64,000 nucleotides of DNA from an uncultured Coriobacteriaceae bacterium (GTDB lineage: Bacteria; Actinomycetota; Coriobacteriia; Coriobacteriales; Eggerthellaceae), in NCBI GenBank assembly GCA_949294735.1, contig CASFII010000006.1:186001-250000 (forward strand), given 5' to 3'. A program made the position numbers and the translations under genes. Each line of letters opens with the position of its first letter. The stretch's first letter is position 1. The notes below the pieces were generated by a model. It searched no databases, was not told the DNA's origin, and saw only the letters and a list, made by a program, of their open reading frames with translations. Below are positions 34,492-43,189 of the stretch, in pieces.

Positions 34492-36003
34492 CTAAAGAAT
34501 AGGCTGCCAGTCCTCTCCAAGGATGACCAAAATTTCGGTATCGAAAGTATAAAAATCGCCACCGTTAATAACGCGACCTGCCTGTAACGCCTGAACCACA
34601 GCTTCAGCATTCTGAGCCTGAGCAGGGTCTTTATAGATAACAAGTGTTTCAGGATAGATTACACCATCGTTTGCGTTACCCACATCCCCTACTTTGAAAC
34701 CTGCCTGCGTTAATATTTCCGACATCTGAGCGCCGGCACCATCAATATAGGCACCGTTACGAATTTCAATTTCAAACTTCGTTTGATCAACCGTCACTTC
34801 TGCTTCTTGAGATTCAAAAGCTTCGCCAGCTTTCATTCTTTCAAGTAAAGAAGAGACCGAAGAAGCAATATACACCGTTCCACCCGCTGCTTCAGTTTCA
34901 GAACCAGGCACCAAAGCAACTTGTACCGAAGAAGCCTTCATACCGCGCAGAGCATCTGCAACTGCCATTAAGTCAGTGGCCGACCAATCAGTTTTAAGAC
35001 TTCCAGCTATAGCATCAAGTTGAAAAACAAACGGTAGCCCACTTTTTTCCAGCAAACGCTCAGCTAAGGTTGCCATGAACGCGCCACGATTATCAGTTTG
35101 AACTTCGCTTCCTCCGCGGAAATTACGTGCACGCAAAAGCGTAGGAACTGCTTCTGAGGTAATAACCTGCTCACCTGCACTAAGATATACATTGCCCGCT
35201 TCGGGATCATCCACCTCTTCTTCTAAGGTCAAGCCAACGTTTTCAACCACATCAACAACATGACTCAACCCATCAATATCGGTAGTCATGAAGTGTGCGA
35301 TATCCACCCCGGCGAATTCTGAAACGGCGCTTATGAGCTCTGCGTCGCCACCGTGATCACGCGCCTCGTAAAGCGGATGCATAATGCCGTCAGAAAGGGT
35401 TACCTGCAAATTGCCTGGAATAGACAGAAGGGCTGCAGTTTTGTTTGCTTCATCGATACGAGCAAGCATATAGGTATCAGTTTCCGCACCGCCACTTCCC
35501 TGTGCACTTCCCAACTCAGCAGCACAAAGGACGTAGTAAGGTTCTTCGGGATTTTGTGCTACCAACGCCTCTGATGCATTCGAATCACCAAGCGACAACT
35601 TGGAATTGATAACCTGTACATACACGAACGAACCAACAAACACGGCAACCAAACAAGCCAAAAGGGCAACCACCGCTATTGAAGCAATGCGCTTAGTTCG
35701 TTCCTTTTTTTCTATTTCTTGAGAAAAGCGTCTTTGGTTTATGCGGCGTGCATGCTCTTCACGAGATTCTCCTGACGCAGTACGCGGAACAACATGATCC
35801 ACCTCACCACGCGCTGCTCGCTGCTGCCTTCGTGCGTTTGAAAACGAAACTGAAGAGGTTCCTGTATTTTGCGCTGAAGGACGAGAAGAGCGTCGCGAAG
35901 AGACGCTCTTGCGCTGAACATGTGAACCAATCGTCGCATTATTCATGCGCCGAGACATACGTTTTGATTGTGAAGCAGTAAAGCCCTTTTTCTTTCCAAA
36001 CAT
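34492..36003 (-). CDS. LytR-CpsA-Psr (LCP)-like protein with LytR_C domain
   Basis: LCP proteins transfer glycopolymers from lipid carriers to peptidoglycan. The 503-residue protein has a basic Ser/Arg-rich cytoplasmic region (1-105), a membrane helix at about 108-132, an LCP-like domain (about 155-370) and a LytR_C domain (about 400-495, with EIRNGAYIDGAGAQMSEIL). Several LCP landmarks are degenerate: the usual SIPRD reads SIPGN, and the LGVD region reads CAAE. The ETDTYMLARID segment and an RARNFRG Arg pair are kept. It may have lost or changed its transferase chemistry. It lies between murA and the NifU gene on the same strand. Confidence 0.8.
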   Translation of the reverse strand: MFGKKKGFTASQSKRMSRRMNNATIGSHVQRKSVSSRRSSRPSAQNTGTSSVSFSNARRQQRAARGEVDHVVPRTASGESREEHARRINQRRFSQEIEKKERTKRIASIAVVALLACLVAVFVGSFVYVQVINSKLSLGDSNASEALVAQNPEEPYYVLCAAELGSAQGSGGAETDTYMLARIDEANKTAALLSIPGNLQVTLSDGIMHPLYEARDHGGDAELISAVSEFAGVDIAHFMTTDIDGLSHVVDVVENVGLTLEEEVDDPEAGNVYLSAGEQVITSEAVPTLLRARNFRGGSEVQTDNRGAFMATLAERLLEKSGLPFVFQLDAIAGSLKTDWSATDLMAVADALRGMKASSVQVALVPGSETEAAGGTVYIASSVSSLLERMKAGEAFESQEAEVTVDQTKFEIEIRNGAYIDGAGAQMSEILTQAGFKVGDVGNANDGVIYPETLVIYKDPAQAQNAEAVVQALQAGRVINGGDFYTFDTEILVILGEDWQPIL

Positions 36004-36049
36004 TACTCAGGTAATCCTTGTAGACAGGAAGTTCGCTTTATATAAAGAA

Positions 36050-37333
36050 CTAAAGGCTCGGACCATCAAGCATTTCGCGGCGCACATCAGCACCAAGCGA
36101 CTGGAGCTTACCGACGTAATCTTCGTAGCCACGATCAATATGCTCGATTCGATAAACCTTCGTTTCACCCTCTGCCACAATGCCAGCCAAAACCAAAGCG
36201 GCTCCTGCACGAAGGTCAGTTGACTTTACAGGTGCACCCTGAAGGTGATCCACGCCACGAACAAGGGCATGGTGATCATCAATGGTGATATCTGCCCCCA
36301 TACGGCTGAGCTCTGCAGCAAACATAAAGCGGTTTTCAAAAACATTTTCAGTTACGACCGAGTTTCCCTGGGCGCATGCACACAAAAGCATAAATTGCGC
36401 CTGTAAGTCTGTAGGGAAACCTGGATGCGGAAGCGTTTGGATTTCGGTTGCCTGCAAAGGACGATAGCGTCGTACGGTAATCCAGTCATCACCCGTTTCC
36501 ACTTCGCAGCCCATAGCGGTTAGTTTCATGAGCGCCATGCGCAAAAAGCCGGGGTCAATGCCACGCACCGTAAGCGGTTGACCCACCAAGGCACCGCCTG
36601 CCAAAAACGTACCAGCTTCAATACGGTCGCCCACAGTTGTGTGTTCGCAAGCATGCAGGGACTCAAGCGGAACGCCTTCGATTTCAATAATGGAGGAACC
36701 CGCGCCCGTAACACGCGCACCCATACTATTGAGCATATTCGCTAAATCAGCGATTTCGGGTTCGCGAGCAGCGTTCTCAATGACGGTATGTCCTTCAGAA
36801 ACCACTGCAGCCATCAGTAGGTTTTCTGTTGCGCCTACGCTTGGGAAATCCAAAACTACGTGAGCACCCACTAAACCGTTGGGAGTAGTGGCTTCCAAAA
36901 AACCATGTTGAACACGGAAGTGTACTCCAAGAGCTTCCAAACCTACCAGGTGCATATCGATTTTGCGAGCACCAATTTGGCACCCCCCTGGCATAGCAAC
37001 GCGAGCTACCCCGAAGCGACCAATTAAGGGACCCAAGACAGAAATACTCGCACGCATCTTTGAAACAAGTTCATAGGGAGTTTCGTGTTTGTCGACGTTC
37101 ACCGTATCAATAGAAAGCGTGTGTCCTTCACGCGTAACGCGAGCGCCTAAGCATTTCAGCACTTCTCCCATAATGGTGATGTCGGAAATAACCGGAACGT
37201 TGTGAAGCTTTGTTGTGCCATTCGCCAAAAGAGCTGCCGCCATCAGCTTAAGAGCAGAGTTCTTTGCACCGGATGCGTTTACCTCGCCCGTCAGCGTATT
37301 ATTTCCACGAACTATAATGACTTCTTCTGACAT
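36050..37333 (-). CDS. murA: UDP-N-acetylglucosamine 1-carboxyvinyltransferase
   Basis: MurA commits UDP-GlcNAc to peptidoglycan by adding enolpyruvate. The 427-residue protein has the catalytic Lys in [18 protein letters not shown] near residue 20, the active-site Cys in [16 protein letters not shown] near residue 115 (the Cys that fosfomycin alkylates) and [14 protein letters not shown] near residue 300. The ATG at 37333 has an AGAGG site; a start nine codons earlier has none. Length is normal. It precedes the LCP-like gene by 46 bases. Confidence 0.97.
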   Translation of the reverse strand: MSEEVIIVRGNNTLTGEVNASGAKNSALKLMAAALLANGTTKLHNVPVISDITIMGEVLKCLGARVTREGHTLSIDTVNVDKHETPYELVSKMRASISVLGPLIGRFGVARVAMPGGCQIGARKIDMHLVGLEALGVHFRVQHGFLEATTPNGLVGAHVVLDFPSVGATENLLMAAVVSEGHTVIENAAREPEIADLANMLNSMGARVTGAGSSIIEIEGVPLESLHACEHTTVGDRIEAGTFLAGGALVGQPLTVRGIDPGFLRMALMKLTAMGCEVETGDDWITVRRYRPLQATEIQTLPHPGFPTDLQAQFMLLCACAQGNSVVTENVFENRFMFAAELSRMGADITIDDHHALVRGVDHLQGAPVKSTDLRAGAALVLAGIVAEGETKVYRIEHIDRGYEDYVGKLQSLGADVRREMLDGPSL

Positions 37334-37438
37334 ACAAGCCTCTATTCTGCGTATTTGCACCCTTCCTATTATAAAGGGACTTATAAAATCACAAAGATTT
37401 GTGCAGATTTCTACGTCGAAAAACTTAAATTAAAAGAA

Positions 37439-37468
37439 AAAGGACTGCAGTCGGAGCTGCAGTCCTTT
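37439..37468 (-). terminator. Intrinsic terminator after tsf
   Basis: A perfect twelve-base-pair stem (AAAGGACTGCAG with CTGCAGTCCTTT) around a six-base loop, followed on the minus strand by TTCTTTTAATTT. Confidence 0.92.
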
Positions 37469-37494
37469 TATGTACGCAACTAAACGCGTATTAC

Positions 37495-38355
37495 TTATTC
37501 ACCCAAAGCGAAGCGCTTATAACCAGTAATCTTGATGGAGCCACCAAGCTTCTGAGCAACTTCGTCAGTGTACTGGGAAACAGTCTGGTCAGGATTCTTT
37601 ACAAAAGCCTGTTCCGTCAGGCAGTTTTCCTTATAGAACTTTTCCAGACGACCAGTAGCCATCTTTTCCTGGATAGCTTCTGGCTTTCCGCTTTCAGCAG
37701 CCTGAGCCATGTAGATGGACTTTTCATGCTCTACGATAGCTGGATCAATAGATTCACGGTTAGCAGCAACCGGAGCAGCTGCAGCAACCTGCATAGCTAC
37801 GTCGCGACCATACTGAGCAAAATCAGCAGAGGTTGCGTCGATGCCATCAACATCAAAGGTTACGAGAACGCCAATCTTGCCACCGCCGTGGATGTAGGAA
37901 GAAACAGCACCAGCCTCAACAACAGCAAAGCGGGAAAGCTGAATGTTTTCACCCAGGGTGTGGATTGCGTCAGTAACTACTTCTTCAACCGTTTCGCCTT
38001 CTGCGTCAGCAGCCTTCAAGGCGTCCAGGTCTGCCGGGTTGGCAGCAATAGCTGCCTGAGCGATTTTTTCTGCATAAGCCTTGAACTTCTCGTTCATGCC
38101 TACAAAGTCGGTTTCGCAGTTCAGTTCCAGAACGGCGCCCTTGGTGGCGTCTTCGGAAACCAGTGCCATGATGGTACCTTCGTTGGTAGCACGGCCAGCC
38201 TTCTTGGCTACAGCAGCTAAACCACGGGTGCGCAGCACGTCTACTGCAGCTTCCAGGTTGCCTTCTGCTTCAGTCAGAGCCTTTTTGCATTCCATCATGC
38301 CCGCGCCAGTCATTTCGCGGAGTTCTTTTACCATGGAAGCAGTAATTTCTGCCAT
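37495..38355 (-). CDS. tsf: Elongation factor Ts
   Basis: EF-Ts exchanges GDP for GTP on EF-Tu. The 286-residue protein starts MAEITASMVKELREMTGAGM with MECKKAL next, then VLELNCETDFVGMNE near residue 75 and HGGGKIGVLVTFD near residue 155. It follows rpsB by 45 bases, the standard pairing, and ends in a strong terminator. Confidence 0.98.
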   Translation of the reverse strand: MAEITASMVKELREMTGAGMMECKKALTEAEGNLEAAVDVLRTRGLAAVAKKAGRATNEGTIMALVSEDATKGAVLELNCETDFVGMNEKFKAYAEKIAQAAIAANPADLDALKAADAEGETVEEVVTDAIHTLGENIQLSRFAVVEAGAVSSYIHGGGKIGVLVTFDVDGIDATSADFAQYGRDVAMQVAAAAPVAANRESIDPAIVEHEKSIYMAQAAESGKPEAIQEKMATGRLEKFYKENCLTEQAFVKNPDQTVSQYTDEVAQKLGGSIKITGYKRFALGE

Positions 38356-38400
38356 GAGAGTTCCTTTCGTCGAACTGTTCGTCGAATGAGTTGGAATTAC

Positions 38401-39165
38401 TTATTCTGCAGCAGCTTCGGTTGCAGGTGCTTCTTCAGCAGGAGCTGCTTCAGCTTCGCCTGCCATTTCAGCAGCAGAAACTTCAACGCCCGTGCCAGCC
38501 TGTACTGCATCAGCGATAAAGTTAGCGAGCAGCTTAACTGCACGAATAGCGTCGTCGTTTGCAGGAATACCGAAATCTACGTCGTCGGGATCACAGTTGG
38601 TGTCAAGCGTGCCAACAACGGGGATGTTCAGACGATGAGCTTCAGCAACGGCGATTTCTTCACGGTTCGTGTCGATGATGAACACAGCGTCCGGCGTGCG
38701 CTTCATGTTACGAATACCGTTCAGGTTCGTCTGCAGCTTAGCAAGTTCTTTGCGCTTCAGAATCTGTTCCTTCTTCGGCAGCAGAGCCATGCGACCGTCA
38801 GCTTCCATAGCTTCCAGTTCTTCCATGTAGGTTACACGAGAACGGATGGTGGTGAAGTTGGTAAGCATACCACCAAGCCAACGGGCATTTACGTACGGCA
38901 TACCGCAACGGTTAGCAGCATCTGCAACAGCTTCCTGAGCCTGCTTCTTCGTGCCTACGAACAGCACCGTGCCACCCTTCTTAGCAAGGGCAGAAACAAA
39001 GCTGTAAGCTTCGTCCATAGCTACCAGGGTCTGCTTGAGATCGATGATGTAGATGTCACCGCGGTTACCGAAGATGTACGGAGCCATCTTGGGGTTCCAA
39101 CGACGCGTTTGATGGCCGAAATGCGCACCGGCATCGACCAGCGTCTGAATGCTGATTTTAGTCAT
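38401..39165 (-). CDS. rpsB: 30S ribosomal protein S2
   Basis: The S2 protein (about 254 residues from the chosen ATG) has ISIQTLVDAGAHFGHQTRRW, IYIIDLKQTLVAMDEAY and VDFGIPANDDAIRAVKLLAN, all family signatures. The last 30 residues are an Ala/Glu/Pro-rich acidic tail ([15 protein letters not shown]), very like the tail of L31 here. The ATG at 39165 follows GGAG; a longer frame upstream runs through the leader and is not preferred. It heads the rpsB-tsf operon. Confidence 0.97.
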   Translation of the reverse strand: MTKISIQTLVDAGAHFGHQTRRWNPKMAPYIFGNRGDIYIIDLKQTLVAMDEAYSFVSALAKKGGTVLFVGTKKQAQEAVADAANRCGMPYVNARWLGGMLTNFTTIRSRVTYMEELEAMEADGRMALLPKKEQILKRKELAKLQTNLNGIRNMKRTPDAVFIIDTNREEIAVAEAHRLNIPVVGTLDTNCDPDDVDFGIPANDDAIRAVKLLANFIADAVQAGTGVEVSAAEMAGEAEAAPAEEAPATEAAAE

Positions 39166-39174
39166 TTTTTCTCC

Positions 39175-39262
39175 ATTCGTTAGTCCTCTGCCGCAGGTCA
39201 GCCCCTCCCTCGCACCCTTTCGGGCACTGGCGAAGTTAGGTCGCTGCAGCATGTGAAATAAA
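39175..39262 (-). promoter_or_regulatory. Structured leader of rpsB
   Basis: The leader of about 100 bases before rpsB is GC-rich compared with its surroundings. It holds a CCCGAAAGGG tetraloop hairpin (39215-39224) and outer pairing between CTGC near its 5' end and GCAG near its 3' end. S2 is known to regulate its own operon in other bacteria, so a leader target for S2 is plausible. I could not match it to a known leader class. Confidence 0.4.
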
Positions 39263-39263
39263 A

Positions 39264-39302
39264 CAGCCTGCCTAGTATACAGAAAGCGGGCTGCTCATAC
39301 AA
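39264..39302 (-). promoter_or_regulatory. rpsB promoter nested within the capA terminator
   Basis: On the minus strand CAGCCCGC pairs with GCAGGCTG (39264-39293) and TTTTATTT follows, an apparent terminator for the capA-type gene. The loop contains TATACT (39274-39279), and TTGTAT (39297-39302) lies 17 bases upstream of it, a good promoter for rpsB-tsf. The two signals therefore overlap. Confidence 0.6.
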
Positions 39303-39333
39303 GGAAAATATAGAGTTTATTGAAATACACAAT

Positions 39334-41115
39334 TTACATTGCAACGGTTATTTCTACACCTAAATTATTCACAAAATCGCGCAAATAGATGTATTCGTCT
39401 TTGACGCCTTCGGTGCGCTTATTGGCGTTCGTAGTCTTTCTGTCCATGTCTTTCAGAAGGCGCACATAGGCATCTCCGCCATTTTGCCATTCGATAGCAG
39501 GAGTAAACACTAAGTTTTCAAGCACCACGTCACTGGATTTCAGGGCTTCCTTATAGGCAATTTCTTCATCAGAGGTAGGATCTACACCTATCAGCTTTTC
39601 GAAGAAGTTAAGGTCCTTTTCGGGAAAATCATCGTCGGTCTTATACGGAAGCGGGTTGCCCTCGCTGTCAACGCGCACAAAATCACACGAGAAGAAGGCA
39701 CTCAAAATATATTCGGGTTGCGACCACCCAGAGATAAGATCAGACAAACCGAATACCACCGGGACTTTTTTGCCACTTTCACTGGTGTAGTACTTAACGG
39801 GTTGCAAGATATGAGCATGAGAACCCAGAACTAAATCAACATCCAAGTCAGCCAAATATTGCGCCAAGTCATCTTGTTGCTCAGTTATTCCCGTGTTGTA
39901 TTCTTCACCCCAGTGCATATACGTTATCACTACATCCGCAACCTGTTGGGCATTGCTTACTTCCTGCTTAATCTTCTTCTTGTCAAACAGGCAAAGTTGG
40001 TAGTCGTTAGGCAAATCCTGGTCATAATAATTGTCGCCATAGCAATAGGCTAAGAATGCAAACGTAATTCCATTTCGTTCTATGAGACGCACCGTGGAAC
40101 GGTCATCTTCGCTGGTATAGCTTCCAACCGTAGCAACCTCTGGGTACTTCGCCCATTCTTCAAGCGAATGAGCGGCGCCTTTTATGTCGTAATCAAGTGT
40201 GTGGTTGGTGCCGATGTTTACTATATTGAATCCCGCGTTAACGGTTGATTCAATGGCTGCTTCGGGGGTATTAAAGCTGGGATACCCTGCGTAGTCGAAG
40301 TCTTCCGTACCTGCAACCACCGTTTCTTGCGTCACAAATCGTAAATCATGCTCATTAACAAAGGGTTTTATTTCCTGATAGAACGGAGAAAAATCGTAGC
40401 CTTTCTTCCCTGCAGCCTTGGCGTAGCCTTTTGCCAGAGAAAGCGCTTGGTCAGTACCAATCTGGTCACCACCAGCCACCAGACTTACACAATCTGCGGA
40501 AGCTGCAGTCGTACCGCGCCCGTACACCATATAGTGCACACCGTTCGGGTTAATGCCCTGTACGATGCCGTTTTCATCAACCGTTTCATAGCTACCGTCG
40601 AGCTTGCCACCAACTACCAAATCGCCTTCAGGCGTAGGCTGGCTTTCCTGCGTAGTCTGTTCGTTTTGATTGTTTGATGTTCCCTGTTCACTTGAAACAA
40701 CCCCAGAGGAAGATTCTGAAGAAGCTGCATTGTTTGACAAAGCCGAAACCAGGCTGAATCCAAAAACGCCCACAACCACCAGCAGTATCAACGCAAGTGC
40801 AACTGCTGGAAGGTGAAATGACCTTTTCTTGGGTTGCAAAAATTGTTGGCGCGTTTGCGGTTGCTGGCGACGCTGAGGCTGTGTTCGCTGGTGAGGCTGA
40901 GTAGGGCGCCTATGCGGAGCGTGGGCGTTTCTACCCCTTGCGCCCTTACCACCAAACGAATCTTCGTGAACCCTCAGACGCGACACATCATAGCGCTGCG
41001 TAGGTTTTACATCTCTTTCAAACTGGACATTAACCCTACCCTCATTGGTTCCCAAAGAATCCTGAGAGGGCTGCTTGGTGCGATTATGCGGGTTCTTTGC
41101 ATCCATACTGCACAT
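39334..41115 (-). CDS. CapA-family (poly-gamma-glutamate capsule type) metallophosphatase-like membrane protein
   Basis: The 593-residue protein has an Arg/Gln/His-rich cytoplasmic part (1-100), one membrane helix at about 102-125, a Ser/Glu/Gln-rich linker and a CapA/PGA_cap domain from about residue 205. Domain landmarks are INIGTNHTLDYDIKG-like sequence near residue 300, YMHWGEEYNTGITEQQ near residue 405 and LGSHAHILQPVKYY near residue 440. The family is linked with capsule or anionic polymer export, but substrates vary. No capBC or pgs partners are seen. It is last in the tal-rho-sppA-metG-capA run. The start may be 41115 or the ATG at 41106. Confidence 0.85.
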   Translation of the reverse strand: MCSMDAKNPHNRTKQPSQDSLGTNEGRVNVQFERDVKPTQRYDVSRLRVHEDSFGGKGARGRNAHAPHRRPTQPHQRTQPQRRQQPQTRQQFLQPKKRSFHLPAVALALILLVVVGVFGFSLVSALSNNAASSESSSGVVSSEQGTSNNQNEQTTQESQPTPEGDLVVGGKLDGSYETVDENGIVQGINPNGVHYMVYGRGTTAASADCVSLVAGGDQIGTDQALSLAKGYAKAAGKKGYDFSPFYQEIKPFVNEHDLRFVTQETVVAGTEDFDYAGYPSFNTPEAAIESTVNAGFNIVNIGTNHTLDYDIKGAAHSLEEWAKYPEVATVGSYTSEDDRSTVRLIERNGITFAFLAYCYGDNYYDQDLPNDYQLCLFDKKKIKQEVSNAQQVADVVITYMHWGEEYNTGITEQQDDLAQYLADLDVDLVLGSHAHILQPVKYYTSESGKKVPVVFGLSDLISGWSQPEYILSAFFSCDFVRVDSEGNPLPYKTDDDFPEKDLNFFEKLIGVDPTSDEEIAYKEALKSSDVVLENLVFTPAIEWQNGGDAYVRLLKDMDRKTTNANKRTEGVKDEYIYLRDFVNNLGVEITVAM

Positions 41116-41149
41116 TGCCTACCAGCGGTGTTTCAAACTTCTTCAATGC

Positions 41150-43189
41150 CTACTTAAATTGGCTTGGATGTTTTTCGAAAAAATCAAAGCGTGGAGGCAA
41201 ATCACGTACTCGGTGTTTTCCGTCATCCTGTTCGCTCGTGCTACAAAGTTCATCCATGCTTTCGAAGTCGAAATTCCAGCTAAAGAAGTCTTCTTCCGAA
41301 AAATCTAAGTAACTGCAGATTTTTTCGCAGCCTCTAGGAACAACAGGATGCATAAGAAGCGTCACCACGCGCAGCAGATAAAAACTATCTAAGAGCACCT
41401 GTCTGCGACCCTCAGCGTCTTCCGATTGTTCAGCCACACGAATATTGTCTGCCCAATACTTATTTGACCAACGAATGAACTCATCCATGAGCGACATAAT
41501 AGAATGAAGCTCAACCTTATGCATAATGCGCTCATACTCGCGCATTGATTTTTGAGCATGAGCTACTACTTCAGAACTTACAGCACCCAACGGCATATAA
41601 CCTTCGAAGTTCTTCTGTGCTTCGTAGAAGCAGCTTCGGGCAAGGCGATTAAAAACGTTTGTCAGTAAGTTGCCCTCTTTTAGAACAGGGTCGGCAACAC
41701 GCGGGTCAGTTCGTTTTGCTTCATCAGCTTCAAATGGCTTGGGCTTAAACCCAACTGACTTTTGATCTAACCCAAGAGCCAAGAAATGAGCACGCAACTG
41801 TTCCGCAGTGTAATAATTTAAAAGTTCATCAGCCGAAGGTGGCTTTACATTACCCGAAGAAGAAGCCTTTTTATTGCCAAACAAAACATGATGGTTGGCA
41901 ACCAGGCGCGTTTGGTGAAGTGGCTCTTTCAATGGGTCGGTAGGATCAAGCGCCTTAAAAAGCGCTGGCTGAGCAACGCCATAGAAATACAGATTGTCTT
42001 GCCCAATAAACTGATAAACCGATGCTTCATCAGAACACCAAAAATCACGCCACGATCCGCGCGGCAAACCGAGCGCATCGTTTGCGGCAATCGTAAAGGA
42101 AACAGGAGCCCAGAGGCTTTCAGGCCAGCACCAAACGGTCAGACCTTCTACCCCTTCTAAGGTGGGAGCCTTAACACCCCATTCGATATTGCCAGTTATG
42201 CGGAACGGCACAAGAGCCTTACCCGTACGAAAACGAATGCCTGCTGCGGTCAAAACAGCGCGAGCTTCATCGCGATCTTCGATAGTTTCGAATTCTATTT
42301 CGAAACTCTGCTTCCCTGCTTCCGCTTCGCGGTAGATATGTTTCGGCAGATTATCTGCCACTTCAACATAGGCCTCATAAGCTTCGTTTTTCACAAAGAT
42401 AACGGGTGGAACCAAAAATTCTTTAATAGTCTGAGAAACGATAGGACGAATTTCTGAATCCGCCTCGAGGATTTTAACGTGTTCTTTCAGATAGCCTGAA
42501 AACGCAGGTAAGTCAAAGTACCAGTTTTCTACGGGGCGCATTTCGGGAACCGTACCCGAAACAGACGAAACGGGATTAATCAAGTCCTCGGGGGCATACT
42601 GGTGCCCAAGATCGCATTCATCAGCGTAGGCATGTTCGGACTTACACCCCTGCACCGGACAGCGACCAACTACCTGACGCCCATTAAGAAACGTACCTGC
42701 CACCGTATCAAAAAATTGCAGGGTTGAAGTACGCTTCAGATAACCGCTTTTATGTAGACGTTCCAGTACATCGTTGGTAACCAGCTGATGCACTTCACCA
42801 CAATGACCTATGCCCGAACCCTCGAAAATAGAAAGATCTATTTCGTATGCATCAAGGGTTGCTTTTTGAGCGTCGTGATTGCTCTGCACGTAGTCCGCGA
42901 TAGAACCTTCGAATTCACCTGCTTCCACCAGCTTGCGATACCCTTCATCAATAGGCGAACCAAAGCAGTCGGTGCCACTGATAAAGCGTACATTGTCTTT
43001 TCCTATGCGGTCGCGTAAAAAGCGCGCAAAGGTATCCGCAGGAATAAACACCCCACCAATATGACCAAAATGAAGTGCCTTATTCCCGTAGGGCATACCC
43101 GCCGTAACAACAGCACGCTTTGGCCATACCACTGGCTGATTTTTGGTGTCTTCTAGCGTAGAGGCCATGTTATTGGGAGAGGATTCCAT
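41150..43189 (-). CDS. metG: Methionine-tRNA ligase with variant KMSKS motif
   Basis: MetRS charges tRNA-Met. The protein of about 679 residues has the HIGH motif in AGMPYGNKALHFGHIGG near residue 33, a zinc knuckle-like segment CPVQGCKSEHAYADECDLGH near residue 175 and a helical anticodon-binding domain after residue 480 with MEYERIMHK-like helices. The usual KMSKS is replaced by NKKASSSGN near residue 443. No C-terminal EMAP/tRNA-binding domain is present. The ATG at 43189 has AAGGAG ten bases upstream and overlaps the sppA end by 20 bases; starts at 43198 (TTG) or 43168 (ATG) are less likely or lack a ribosome site. Confidence 0.9.
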   Translation of the reverse strand: MESSPNNMASTLEDTKNQPVVWPKRAVVTAGMPYGNKALHFGHIGGVFIPADTFARFLRDRIGKDNVRFISGTDCFGSPIDEGYRKLVEAGEFEGSIADYVQSNHDAQKATLDAYEIDLSIFEGSGIGHCGEVHQLVTNDVLERLHKSGYLKRTSTLQFFDTVAGTFLNGRQVVGRCPVQGCKSEHAYADECDLGHQYAPEDLINPVSSVSGTVPEMRPVENWYFDLPAFSGYLKEHVKILEADSEIRPIVSQTIKEFLVPPVIFVKNEAYEAYVEVADNLPKHIYREAEAGKQSFEIEFETIEDRDEARAVLTAAGIRFRTGKALVPFRITGNIEWGVKAPTLEGVEGLTVWCWPESLWAPVSFTIAANDALGLPRGSWRDFWCSDEASVYQFIGQDNLYFYGVAQPALFKALDPTDPLKEPLHQTRLVANHHVLFGNKKASSSGNVKPPSADELLNYYTAEQLRAHFLALGLDQKSVGFKPKPFEADEAKRTDPRVADPVLKEGNLLTNVFNRLARSCFYEAQKNFEGYMPLGAVSSEVVAHAQKSMREYERIMHKVELHSIMSLMDEFIRWSNKYWADNIRVAEQSEDAEGRRQVLLDSFYLLRVVTLLMHPVVPRGCEKICSYLDFSEEDFFSWNFDFESMDELCSTSEQDDGKHRVRDLPPRFDFFEKHPSQFK

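Noticed and set aside
38386-39183. 265-codon plus-strand frame over rpsB
   Set aside because: Antisense to S2 with no recognisable domain.
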